Positions 38,103-47,157 of a stretch of 64,000 bases of DNA are shown piece by piece. Within the stretch, counting starts at the first letter, position 1. Each line of letters opens with the position of its first letter. The translations under genes were made by a program, and so were the position numbers. This DNA comes from Prado023 sp963747335 (lineage in GTDB: Bacteria > Actinomycetota > Actinomycetes > S36-B12 > CAIYMF01), in NCBI GenBank assembly GCA_963747335.1, contig CAVVEV010000003.1, positions 1 to 64,000 of the forward strand, written 5' to 3'. Under the pieces are notes generated by a model. It saw only the letters and a program-made list of their open reading frames with translations. It was not told where the DNA came from and did not search any database.

Positions 38103-39868
38103 TCAGCCGAACGTGAAGGCGTAGGCCGACATCCCCTCGTCGAGGTACACACCGATGCGCGATCGGCCCGTGGGCCCGTCACGCAGCTCGTAGAGGGTGG
38201 GAGCCCCGGAGACCTGCACCTCGCGGCTGCTCGGGCCCTCCATCACGGTGGCGGTACCCTCGCCGCCCAGCACCAGGAAGACCTTCGCCGCGGAGAAGTC
38301 GAGGACGAGTCCTGCCCCCCGGCCGGCCTCGATCCGCTCGTCGCGCACGGTCCACGCGCCCTTGAGGGTGACTCGGTCCTCGGCCCCCCGGCCGAACGGC
38401 GGATCCTCGGAGTACGTCGCCTGCTCGTCCCGGGCGATCGAGTGGGTGTACGTGCGCCCTGCCCGGGAGTACCCCAGGTAGGTCTCAGGCGTCCTGGCCT
38501 GACTGGCGGGGGGCGCCTCTGGGGTCCGCGCGACCGCGGTCACGGGGGCGCCGTCCTCGGCCAACAGCGTCGCGGATGAGCGCCTCGGTCTGCTCGTAGG
38601 CCCCTTCGCCGTAGTGCACCTGGCGCACCGTGCCGGTCCGGTCGATCAGGTACTTGGCCGGCCAGTAGCGCTGGTCGTAGGCCTTCCACGTGGCGAAGTC
38701 GTTGTCGATCGCGATCGGGTACTCGATGCCGAAGTCGGCCGCCCTCTCGGCGACGTTGCCCACCTCCCGCTCGAAGGCGAACTCGGGGGAGTGCACCCCG
38801 ACGATCGTCAGGCCCTGGTCGCGGTAGGCCGCGTCCCACGCTGTGAGGTAGGGCAGCGTGCGCTGGCAGTTGATGCAGGAGTAGGTCCAGAAGTCGACGA
38901 GGACGACGCGACCCTGCTCGGACAGCCCGGCGATGCTCAGCGCCTCATCGCCGGGAGTGTTGAGCCAGTCCACGATCCCGGTGAACTCGGGCGCCGGCCC
39001 GCAGTCGGCCAGTGACGTGGAGTCCTGCTCGCACAGGTCGAATGACTTGGGTCCAGCCGCCTCGGCCGTGTCAGGTGGGTCAGCGCGCAGCGAGTCCAGC
39101 GCTCCACGTGCCCTGTCGTTGTCCTCGAACCGCTGCTGCACCGCTGCGACGTAACCCGGGACGGCCCGCTGCACGGCGTCGGTGAGTCCGAACGCCATGG
39201 CCAGGCCCGTCGCCACCAGAACCGCGCCGGCGACACGTCGCACAGTGGGCATCCGGTTCGAGAGCCGTCGGCCCACCCCCGCCCCGAGCCGGGCGATGAG
39301 CAGCAGGGGGATCGACAGGCCCGCGGCGAACGCCAGGGTGAGGACCACCAGCCCCCAGCTGAGGCCCTGCGAGGCCGCCAGGACGGTGATCGCGGCCAGC
39401 ACCGGGCCGGCGCACGGCACGAACACGACCCCGAGTGTCAGGCCGAAGACGAACGCGGACCCGCCGCGGACCGGGGCGCGGATCGGGATCCGGGTGAAGA
39501 CCTTCTCCAGCTGGTGCCCGATCCCCGGGATGAGCAGGCCCGAGGCCGACTCCGATGATGGTCACCAGCGCCACGCCTCGCAGCAACCCCTGCGGAACGC
39601 CGAGCGCCGAGATCAGGGTGGCGCCCAGCAGCGTCAGGAGCGTGAAGGACGTGAGCAGCCCGGCCACGATCATGTAGGGCCGCCGTCGGCTCACGTTGTG
39701 GGGAGCCGAGACGGCCACGGTGCCGGAACCCGCCCCAGACTCCACAACAGCGCCCGGCGCGGCGGTCAACGAGGACGCCGCGAGGATCCCGGGGAGCACG
39801 GGCAGGACGCACGGTGACAGGGCCGTCACCAGACCAGCCACGAACCCGATCGAGGCGAGAGTCAGCAC
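38103..39868 (-). CDS. dipZ: DipZ-like CcdA-thioredoxin-carbohydrate-binding-like protein, frameshifted twice
   Basis: A ~585-residue protein like mycobacterial DipZ, spread over three frames. The first part (from GTG 39868) has TALSPCVLPVLPGILAA and CcdA-like helices. A +1 shift near 39548 (GGG for GG) leads to GLLIPGIGHQLEKVF and VVFVPCAGPVLAAI. The thioredoxin-like domain has FWTYSCINCQRTLPYL and HSPEFAFEREVGNV. A second +1 shift near 38560 leads into LAEDGAPVTAVARTPE and a beta-rich C-terminal domain (TPETYLGYSRAGRTY). Each break disappears if one base is removed, so sequencing insertions are likely. It acts in extracytoplasmic thiol reduction together with the adjacent CcdA and lipoprotein. 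Confidence 0.85.
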
Positions 39869-39944
39869 AGGTCAGGTTCGCAGCCGACGCCAGGACGGAT
39901 TGCCGCGGCAGTCCCGCACCCACCCGGCCCCGACCCCTGCACCA

Positions 39945-42515
39945 CTACCGGTCCGGAGAGGCGCCCCAGATGCGGCTCAGGTAGTCGCGCATGGAGCGGT
40001 CGGAGGAGAAGAACCCGGAACGGGCCACGTTCAGGATCGCGGACTTGGTCCACGCCGTGGAATCGGCGTACTTCGCCTCCACCGCCGCCTGGGCGTCGAT
40101 GTAGGCGCGGTAGTCGGCCAGGGCCATGAACCGGTCCTCGTACAGCAGGTTGGAGATGACCAGCTCGAACGCCTTCCGGTCACCGCCGGAGAACTCGCCG
40201 GAGAGGATCAGGTCGATCGCGCTCTTCAGATCGGGATCGGACTCGTAGTAGCTGGTCGGCTGGTAGCCCGCCGCCTGGAGTGCGGCGACCTCGGGCTCGA
40301 CCATGCCGAAGAGGAAGAAGTTGTCGTCGCCGACGAGCTGGCGGATCTCGACGTTCGCGCCGTCGTCGGTCCCGATGGTCAGCGCACCGTTGAGCGCGAA
40401 CTTCATGTTGCCGGTGCCGGAGGCCTCCATCCCGGCCAGCGAGATCTGCTCGGAGAGGTCGGCTGCGGGGATCAGCTTCTCGGCCAGGGTCACGTTGTAG
40501 TTCGCGGGGAAGGCGACGCTGATCCGCCCCGCAACGCGAGGATCAGCGTTGATGGTCGCGCCCACCTGGTTGATGAGGTAGATCGTCTCCTTGGCCATCC
40601 GGTACCCAGGGGCTGCCTTGGCCCCGAAGACCACGGTGCGCGGGGTGATCGTCTCCGGATCGACGCGCCCGGCGGTGATCTGGTCGTACAGCGTGACCAG
40701 GTGCAGGAGCTTCAATGACTGGCGCTTGTACTCGTGCAGGCGCTTGACCATGACATCGAGCAGGTGGTGGTCGGGCAGGTCGATGCCATCCCTGCGTCGC
40801 AGCAGGTCGTACAACCGGGCCTTGTTCTTCTCCTTGGCCGCCCGGAAGTCGCGGCGGAAGTCCTCGTCCTCGGCGTAGGGCTCGAGCTCGGCCAGCCTCT
40901 CCAGGTCGGTGACCCAGCCCGGCCCGAGGGTGTCGGTGATCAGCTCAGACAGCCAGGGGTTGGACATCCGAAGGAACCGACGCGGGGTCACGCCGTTGGT
41001 GACGTTCGTGAACTTGTCGGGCCAGTGGCTGGAGAAGTCCGGCAGCACCTTGTCGGCCAGCAGCTGGGAGTGCAGGGCGGCGACACCGTTGACCTTGGTC
41101 CCGGCCACCGTGGCCAGGAAGGCCATGCGCACCGAGCGATCGGGGTAGTCCGCGATGATCGACATCCGCCGGGCCCGCAGCTCGTCATCGGGGTAGGTGG
41201 CGCGCACCTCGGCGAGGAAGTCGTCGTTGATGCGGTAGATGATCTCCAGGTGCCTCGGCAGCAGCCGTCCGAGCAGCTCGGTCGACCAGGTCTCCAGCGC
41301 CTCCGGCAGCAGGGTGTGGCAGGTGTAGGCGAAGCACTTCTGGGTGATCTCCCAGGCCTCGTCCCACTCGAATCCCTTCTCGTCGACGAGGATCCGCATC
41401 AGCTCGGGCACGGCGATGACCGGGTGGGTGTCGTTGAGCTGGAAGATGATCCGCTCGGGGAGGCGGTGCAGGTCGAAGCCCTCGTCGAGGTGGTGCTCGA
41501 GGAAGTCACGGATCGAGCACGCGACGAAGAAGTACTGCTGCTGCAGGCGAAGCTCCTTGCCCTGCGGGGTGGAGTCCTCGGGGTAGAGCACCTTGGTGAT
41601 GTTCTCGGCGAACGTCTGGGCCCGGACCGCCTCGGCATAGTCACCCGAGTTGAAGATGGCCAGGTCGAAGGCCTTGGTGGCCTGCGCGCTCCACAGCCGC
41701 AGCGTGTTCACCCGACCGTTCTGGTAGCCCGGGACCATGTAGTTGTACGGGATGCCCAGCACGTTCCAGTCGGGCACCCAGCGGGTGCGCTCGGTACCGT
41801 TGTCGTCGTAGGTCTCGGTGTAGCCCCCGAAGTCCACGCGGACTGCCGCCTCGGGGTGTGGGAACTCCCACGGCCCGCCGAGCGCCAGCCAGGTGTCCGG
41901 CTGCTCGACCTGCCGGCCATCGACGAAGGTCTGGCGGAAGATCCCGTACTCGTAGCGGATCCCGTAGCCGATGCACGGCACGCTCATGGTGGCCAGCGAG
42001 TCGATGAAGCACGCCGCGAGCCGCCCCAGGCCGCCGTTGCCCAGGCCCGGCTCGACCTCCTGGGCGCGCAGGGTGGCCAGGTCCAGGCCACAGCTGGCCA
42101 ACGCCTTCTCTGCCACCTCGTTCAGGTCCGTGGCCATCAGGGCGTTGCCCAGCTGGCGGCCCAGCAGGTACTCCGCGGACAGGTAGCCGACCACCTTGGA
42201 CTCCGACATGCGGTTGTGCCGCACGGTCTCCAGCCACCGGGCCATCAGGTAGTGCCGGACGGTTCGCGCCAGGGCCAGGTACTGGTCGTTGACAGTCGAC
42301 TGGGAGAGGGCCACGCCCTGACCGGTGTTCAGCTCGCGGAGGAACTCGCGGACGAAGCCGTCCACCGAGTGCGGCGGTGAGGTGACCGGGGCGATGGCAA
42401 GGGGATGGGTGGGCTGGGTCATCGGGCCGATCCGATGCGCGCCTGTTGTGGGGCTCTCGTCGGCCGGGACAGGGGTTGGCATGGCGGTCGAGTTGTCAAG
42501 GTTTCCAGTGCTCAT
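39945..42515 (-). CDS. glgP: Glycogen phosphorylase
   Basis: Releases glucose-1-phosphate from glycogen ends. The 856-residue protein is of the classical long GT35 type: SAEYLLGRQLGNAL, EPGLGNGGLGRLAACF, FQLNDTHPVIAVPEL, and the PLP site EASGTGNMKFALNGALTIG with DGANVEI. The first ~55 residues are a low-complexity extension rich in Pro/Thr, and the start codon 42515 has no clear ribosome-binding site, so a downstream ATG (42420) is possible. An inverted repeat (42631-42647) lies ~115 bases upstream. Works opposite to GlgB encoded at 6.4-8.3 kb. Confidence 0.95.
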   Translation of the reverse strand: MSTGNLDNSTAMPTPVPADESPTTGAHRIGPMTQPTHPLAIAPVTSPPHSVDGFVREFLRELNTGQGVALSQSTVNDQYLALARTVRHYLMARWLETVRHNRMSESKVVGYLSAEYLLGRQLGNALMATDLNEVAEKALASCGLDLATLRAQEVEPGLGNGGLGRLAACFIDSLATMSVPCIGYGIRYEYGIFRQTFVDGRQVEQPDTWLALGGPWEFPHPEAAVRVDFGGYTETYDDNGTERTRWVPDWNVLGIPYNYMVPGYQNGRVNTLRLWSAQATKAFDLAIFNSGDYAEAVRAQTFAENITKVLYPEDSTPQGKELRLQQQYFFVACSIRDFLEHHLDEGFDLHRLPERIIFQLNDTHPVIAVPELMRILVDEKGFEWDEAWEITQKCFAYTCHTLLPEALETWSTELLGRLLPRHLEIIYRINDDFLAEVRATYPDDELRARRMSIIADYPDRSVRMAFLATVAGTKVNGVAALHSQLLADKVLPDFSSHWPDKFTNVTNGVTPRRFLRMSNPWLSELITDTLGPGWVTDLERLAELEPYAEDEDFRRDFRAAKEKNKARLYDLLRRRDGIDLPDHHLLDVMVKRLHEYKRQSLKLLHLVTLYDQITAGRVDPETITPRTVVFGAKAAPGYRMAKETIYLINQVGATINADPRVAGRISVAFPANYNVTLAEKLIPAADLSEQISLAGMEASGTGNMKFALNGALTIGTDDGANVEIRQLVGDDNFFLFGMVEPEVAALQAAGYQPTSYYESDPDLKSAIDLILSGEFSGGDRKAFELVISNLLYEDRFMALADYRAYIDAQAAVEAKYADSTAWTKSAILNVARSGFFSSDRSMRDYLSRIWGASPDR

Positions 42516-42630
42516 TGCGTCACCGTAGCGTCGGCGTGTTACCAACGTGCAAACTCCGCGGGTGCAGCCAGGGACCGAGACAGGTCTCGGCCAGCCGCCC
42601 ACGGGCGGTGCGCGACGCTGGAGGGTGATC

Positions 42631-42647
42631 GAACTTCGGCCAAGTTC
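42631..42647. promoter_or_regulatory. Inverted repeat upstream of glgP
   Basis: Perfect GAACTT-N5-AAGTTC, with a further CGAACTTGCCGG half-site at 42666-42677 spaced 35 bases on. It lies in the 231-base stretch between glgP and the response-regulator gene, which has no coding signal. It could be an operator for glgP; the regulator is unknown. Confidence 0.4.
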
Positions 42648-42746
42648 GCGGCCGGTGGGGCGCCTCGAACTTGCCGGAAACCGCAGCAGGGCGCCGCGAT
42701 CCCGACACGAATCGCGATCTTGCGGCCGCGGGGGGTGGGGGCCGCC

Positions 42747-43187
42747 TCAGCGGGTGGAGGTGGCTCGGCGCAGGAGGGCGTGGATCCGGGCACGCAGCTC
42801 GGCGATCGAGAACGGCTTGGTCATGTAGTCGTCGGCGCCGGCCTCCAGCCCGACGACCTTCTCGAGCTCGGCGGCCCGCGCGGTCACCATGATGATCGGC
42901 ACGTTCGACGTGCGGCGGATCGTGCGGCAGACCTCGAGCCCGTTCATCCCGGGCAGCATGAGGTCGAGCAGGATCAGGTCGGGTGCGAGGGTCTGGAACG
43001 CCTGCAGGCCACCAGGTCCGGTGTCGGCCAGCGCCACGGCGAAGCCGTCCTCGCGCAGCAGGTAGGCCAATGTCTCGGCGATCGTCGGCTCGTCCTCGAC
43101 GATGAGCACCGTCGTCGCAGTGCGCTGCCTGGGCTCGCCGGGCTCGTCCCCCGGGCTGCGTGGATGGCCGATGGGCATCCGGCTCAC
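42747..43187 (-). CDS. Response regulator, receiver domain only
   Basis: A 146-residue protein with a complete receiver: acidic pair VEDEPTIAE, phospho-acceptor Asp in LILLDLMLPGMNG, Thr in MVTARA, Lys in DDYMTKPF. It ends with ELRARIHALLRRA, the usual linker of OmpR/PhoB-type regulators, and then stops (STR). The DNA-binding winged helix is absent in all frames downstream. So it is either a truncated OmpR-type regulator or a stand-alone receiver. It overlaps the LOG-protein gene by four bases; PhoU lies one gene further upstream. No histidine kinase is nearby. Confidence 0.85.
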   Translation of the reverse strand: MSRMPIGHPRSPGDEPGEPRQRTATTVLIVEDEPTIAETLAYLLREDGFAVALADTGPGGLQAFQTLAPDLILLDLMLPGMNGLEVCRTIRRTSNVPIIMVTARAAELEKVVGLEAGADDYMTKPFSIAELRARIHALLRRATSTR

Positions 43188-44011
43188 ATCCCGTCAGTCG
43201 TGCCGGACGGGGTCGCAGCGCTGGGCGCATTGTTCGCGGCGACGATGATCTCCACCGCCTCGTGCGGGTCGTCGGTGACATGGATGAGGTCGAGGTCGCG
43301 CATCGAGATCCTGCCGGTGGTGGCCATGGTCGACCACAACCAGGTCAGCAGGCCTGACCAGTACTCCCGGCCCATGAGGACGACGGGGAAGCGGGTGACC
43401 TTGGAGGTCTGGACCAGTGTGAGCGCCTCGAAGAGCTCGTCGAGGGTGCCGAACCCGCCGGGCAGCACCACGAACCCCTGGGAGTACTTCACGAACATGG
43501 TCTTGCGGGCGAAGAAGTAACGGAAGTTGATTCCGAGGTCGACCCACTCGTTGAGGCCCTGTTCGAAGGGCAGCTCGATGCCCAGGCCCACCGACACTCC
43601 GCCGGCTTGGCAGGCGCCCTTGTTGCCAGCCTCCATGATCCCCGGTCCGCCGCCGGTGATGACGGCGTAGCCGGCGCCGGCCAGCCCCGCGGCGACCTGC
43701 TCGGCCAGCGCGTAGTGCGGGTCGGTGGGCTCGGTCCGCGCGGAGCCGAAGACGCTGACGGCGGGCCCGATCGTGGCCAGCGCGCCGAAGCCCTCGACGA
43801 ACTCGGCCTGGATGCGCAGCACCCGCCAGGGATCGGTGTGCACCCACTCCCCGGCATCCAGTGCGTCGAGGAGGCGCTGGTCGGTGGTGGTCGCCTGGAC
43901 CTGGCCGCGGCGCAGCAGCACCGGGCCCTTGTGCTTGGTCACGCCTGCATTGCGGGACCGTTCCTGCTGGTCGGGCCCTCGGCGCTGGTCGGGGATGATC
44001 TCGATGGTCAT
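43184..44011 (-). CDS. LOG family protein (TIGR00730, Rossmann)
   Basis: A 275-residue protein of the LOG/lysine-decarboxylase-like family. Many members are nucleoside-5'-monophosphate phosphoribohydrolases. The nucleotide motifs are VITGGGPGIMEAGNKGA (about 108-124) and the hallmark PGGFGTLDELFEAL (P-G-G-x-G-T-x-x-E). The first ~60 residues are a polar extension. The ATG at 44011 is family-typical for the long actinobacterial form. It is followed by the receiver gene with a 4-bp overlap. Confidence 0.88.
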   Translation of the reverse strand: MTIEIIPDQRRGPDQQERSRNAGVTKHKGPVLLRRGQVQATTTDQRLLDALDAGEWVHTDPWRVLRIQAEFVEGFGALATIGPAVSVFGSARTEPTDPHYALAEQVAAGLAGAGYAVITGGGPGIMEAGNKGACQAGGVSVGLGIELPFEQGLNEWVDLGINFRYFFARKTMFVKYSQGFVVLPGGFGTLDELFEALTLVQTSKVTRFPVVLMGREYWSGLLTWLWSTMATTGRISMRDLDLIHVTDDPHEAVEIIVAANNAPSAATPSGTTDGM

Positions 44012-44095
44012 GCCCTCGACGGTAGGTCGGCCGGGCAGTCCAGTGGGGGTCCGCCTGACGTCGTGTCGGCCAACCCTTGGCGAAGTCCCGGCGAC

Positions 44096-44794
44096 CTACA
44101 GGCCAGGGTGGCTCACGGGATCGCCGGCAGACTGCCCCGCGACACCCGCTTGGGAGAACGGGACCCCGGTGATGAACTGGATGACCCGCCGGGCGACCGC
44201 CACGCAGTGGTCTGCGTACCGCTCGTAGTAGCGCGACAGCAGGGTGGTGTCGATCGCGGCCTCCACCCCGTGGGTCCACGTCGGGGACAGGACGGCCGTG
44301 AACAGCTCGTGGTGGACATGGTCCATCTCGTCGTCCATCGCCAGGATCCTGGATGCCACGCTGAGGTCCCGGGTGCGCAGCAGCTCCCCGGTCAGCGTCG
44401 ACATCTGGTCGGCCACGGTCCCCATCCGGATGAACATCGGTCGCACGTCCTCCGGGATGCTCGCCCGGGGGTATCTCAGCTGGGTGAGCCTGGCCACGTG
44501 GTCGGCCAGGTCGCCCATCCGCTCGAGTGACGAGGAGACCTGCATCGCGGACACCACCAGCCGCAGGTCCCGGGCCACCGGCTGCTGGCGGGCGACCGCG
44601 TCATAGCAGGCGCGCTCGACCCGGCCGGTCAGGTCATCGAGCACATCGTCGGCGTCGATCACGGACTGGGCCGACTCCAGGTCGGCATCGAGCATCGCCT
44701 GGGTAGCGGTGCTCATCGCCGTGCTGGCCCTGGTGGCCATCTCGATGATCAGGTCCTGGATCACGGCCAGCTCGTGCTCGAACAACTCACGCAT
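44096..44794 (-). CDS. phoU: Phosphate transport regulator PhoU
   Basis: A 232-residue all-helical protein with two PhoU repeats. It starts MRELFEHELAVIQDLIIEMA and has the conserved DLRLVVSAMQVSSSLERMGDLADHVARL (given here in shortened reading: RLVVSA ... ERMGD). PhoU couples the Pst transporter to PhoR-type kinases; neither is in the window. The neighbouring receiver-only gene may be a remnant of the Pho two-component system. Confidence 0.9.
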   Translation of the reverse strand: MRELFEHELAVIQDLIIEMATRASTAMSTATQAMLDADLESAQSVIDADDVLDDLTGRVERACYDAVARQQPVARDLRLVVSAMQVSSSLERMGDLADHVARLTQLRYPRASIPEDVRPMFIRMGTVADQMSTLTGELLRTRDLSVASRILAMDDEMDHVHHELFTAVLSPTWTHGVEAAIDTTLLSRYYERYADHCVAVARRVIQFITGVPFSQAGVAGQSAGDPVSHPGL

Positions 44795-44884
44795 GCCGCG
44801 AGGTTAGCGCGGTGCGGGGCACATGGCGTGGGCTGGCCGTCTGGGCTTCACGGCATGTTCACCTTCGACTCGTATGGTGCGCCC

Positions 44885-45082
44885 ATGGCAGACGTGGGCA
44901 AGGTGGAGAAGTGCTACAGCGACTGGCGGCAGGCAGAGGCCCGCTACGCCGAGGAACTGGCCGCGTTCGGCGGGGACGAGCTGCCGACGAAGGTCAAGAA
45001 GGAGTCGGCGCTGGCGCTGGCGAAGTCGCGCAACAAGGCCGACCAGGCCCGGGACAAGTTCTTCAAGCGCGTCCTGAAGTAG
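44885..45082 (+). CDS. Small conserved charged protein
   Basis: A 65-residue highly charged helical protein, starting MADVGKVEKCYSDWRQAEAR and ending FFKRVLK. It is divergent from phoU with 90 bases between. No function is known; a codon pattern like its neighbours and the compact helical sequence support a real gene. Confidence 0.6.
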   Translation: MADVGKVEKCYSDWRQAEARYAEELAAFGGDELPTKVKKESALALAKSRNKADQARDKFFKRVLK

Positions 45083-45195
45083 CCGGACGCGCGGTGCAGC
45101 CCGTCGCGCATGGTAGGCACGTCGCACGGTCCTGACTGGCGCCCAGCGTTCATCCGACCTTCGCCCAGGGATCGCCGCAGGGCCCCGGGGATTCC

Positions 45196-47154
45196 ATGCC
45201 TCCGGGGGATGGTGCGGGCATGTCGCCCTCGATCTCATCCCCGGTCAGCGCCCCGCCGGTGGTCCCTGCCCCCACGCGCTCGCACCTGCCGGCGATGCGC
45301 CTCGTGCCGGATGGCGCGCCGGCCCGGGACCGCGCCCCGGTACCCCAGCGCGAGGCAGTCATCTGCTCCTTCCACACCACCGATGAGTACTACGCCACAC
45401 ACGCTCGGGAGCTCAGGGAGCAGCTCGATGCGCTTGGCCTGGCCCACAGGATGCTCGAGGTGGACAGGCAGGTGGGCGAGGACTGGGCCGATGTCACCCG
45501 GCGCAAGATCGGCTGCATCCATGACGCCTGCCAGGAGAATCCCGAGGCGATGGTGTTCTGGATCGATGTGGACTGCCGCATCACGCGCCTGCCGGACTAC
45601 GTGCGCGACTCCACAGCCGACATCATCGGGTTCCAGCGCAGCTTCCGGTCCCCACTGCACATCGGCTATCACAACCGCACCCGTTTCTGGGAGCCCTCGT
45701 TCTGGGGCATCAACGCCACCGTCCAGGGCCGCAAGCTGATCGCGGACGCGTACGACCTCGAGCAGCGCTCGGACCTGAAGGCGACCGACGACTACTTCCT
45801 CGAGGAGGCGTGGCGGGCCAACGCTGCGCACCTCACGTTCCAGATGATCCCCTCGTCCGGGGTCCTGCGCCGCAGCACCAGTCCCGGCTCCGACCCGCGC
45901 GAGGGCTTCTTCGTCTTCGGGTCGAGTGGGAACGTCGCGCACTACAAGGACAAGGTCGTCCAGCACGCCGGCCAGCAGGTCCCGGCAGGCTCGCGCAAGA
46001 AGGCGCTCCGGCAGGCCAAGAAGCTCGAGAAGGCGCTGCCCGACTCCGCGCGGCGCCCGCTTCGCCGCGTGGTCGACTCCCTGGGGGTCACGGGTGCCCT
46101 GACTGCGGACTCGGAGAACGGCCTGGACCCCGCTCGGTCCCGGACTGTCGGCGCGGTTCTGAGCGCCGGCATCTGCGGTGACACCGAGGCATTCGATCGC
46201 GCCCGCGGGGAGTACGCGAACCGCTACATCGCGACCGAGGCAGATGAGGCCACCCTGGAGGTGGCCGAGGCGTTCCTGGAGCACTCCGCACGGGGCAGCG
46301 ATCAGACGATCCGCCTGTCGTGGTGGGTCAAGCCGTTCCCCGGCAACTTCGGGGACTGGCTCAGCCCGCTGTCGCTGGCGCACTACTCCGAGGCCAACAT
46401 CAGGCTCCAACCCGTCACGAAGGCCACGAAGAAGCCCCACCTGGTCGCCCTCGGATCGATCGGTCGCTTCATCCGGCCCAGTTCGATCGTCGTGGGGACC
46501 GGCATCTCCCGGGAGGACATCGAGCTGGCCCGGAAGGCGCGCTACATCTCCGTCCGCGGTCCGATCACGGCGCGCGTCCTGCGTGAGTCCGGCGGGCCGA
46601 AGGTCGACACCTTCGGTGACCCCGGCGTGCTGCTCTCCCGCATCCTCCCGCTCGAGCGCGGTGCGACCAACGGGCGGATCGCCCTGGTCCGCCACCACTC
46701 GCACCGTGCTGCGCCGATCGACCTCCCCGACCACGTCGATGAGCTGTCGGTACTGATCAGCCGCGGGGCCGACGTCGAGACGTTCCTGCGCTCCCTGGTC
46801 CAGTACGACGCCGTGATCACCAGCGCGATGCACGTGATGATGGCATGCCAGAGCTACGGCATCCCCTGCGGTCTCGTCACCTTCCAGGAGTTCGAGGCCA
46901 CGGTCCACGGGACCGGGATCAAGTACGAGGACTACGCCCTGGGCGCGGACGTCGAGGTGGTGAACCCGCAGGTCGTCGGGCTCGACCTGCGCCGGTGGGA
47001 CCTCGCGGGCACGGTCAGGGACATCCGTGTCAGCGAGGCCGTGAAGGATGACGTGGAGGCACACATGCGGGTGGCCGTCGCCCATGTCCTCGACGCCGGC
47101 CGGACGAAGGACAAGGTGCCCAAGGGCGACAAGTCCAAGAAGGCGACGAAGTAG
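45196..47154 (+). CDS. Glycosyltransferase-like / polysaccharide pyruvyltransferase fusion
   Basis: A ~650-residue two-domain protein. About residues 50-245 resemble a nucleotide-diphospho-sugar transferase: AVICSFHTTDEYYATHAREL, a D-x-D-like metal site in VFWIDVDCRI, and FWGINATVQG. About residues 370-600 are a polysaccharide pyruvyltransferase (PF04230 type): KPFPGNFGDWLSPL, VALGSIGRFI, VVGTGIS, FGDPGVLL and SAMHVMMACQSYGIP. The basic linker KKALRQAKKLEKAL lies between. It probably decorates a cell-surface glycan with a sugar and ketal pyruvate. Start uncertain: ATG at 45196, 45220 or 45295. The C-terminus is lysine-rich. An exporter membrane-domain gene follows after three bases. Confidence 0.75.
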   Translation: MPPGDGAGMSPSISSPVSAPPVVPAPTRSHLPAMRLVPDGAPARDRAPVPQREAVICSFHTTDEYYATHARELREQLDALGLAHRMLEVDRQVGEDWADVTRRKIGCIHDACQENPEAMVFWIDVDCRITRLPDYVRDSTADIIGFQRSFRSPLHIGYHNRTRFWEPSFWGINATVQGRKLIADAYDLEQRSDLKATDDYFLEEAWRANAAHLTFQMIPSSGVLRRSTSPGSDPREGFFVFGSSGNVAHYKDKVVQHAGQQVPAGSRKKALRQAKKLEKALPDSARRPLRRVVDSLGVTGALTADSENGLDPARSRTVGAVLSAGICGDTEAFDRARGEYANRYIATEADEATLEVAEAFLEHSARGSDQTIRLSWWVKPFPGNFGDWLSPLSLAHYSEANIRLQPVTKATKKPHLVALGSIGRFIRPSSIVVGTGISREDIELARKARYISVRGPITARVLRESGGPKVDTFGDPGVLLSRILPLERGATNGRIALVRHHSHRAAPIDLPDHVDELSVLISRGADVETFLRSLVQYDAVITSAMHVMMACQSYGIPCGLVTFQEFEATVHGTGIKYEDYALGADVEVVNPQVVGLDLRRWDLAGTVRDIRVSEAVKDDVEAHMRVAVAHVLDAGRTKDKVPKGDKSKKATK

Positions 47155-47157
47155 TCG

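Noticed and set aside
42516..42746. Remnant of the missing DNA-binding domain of the response regulator
   Set aside because: None of the three frames shows winged-helix sequence.
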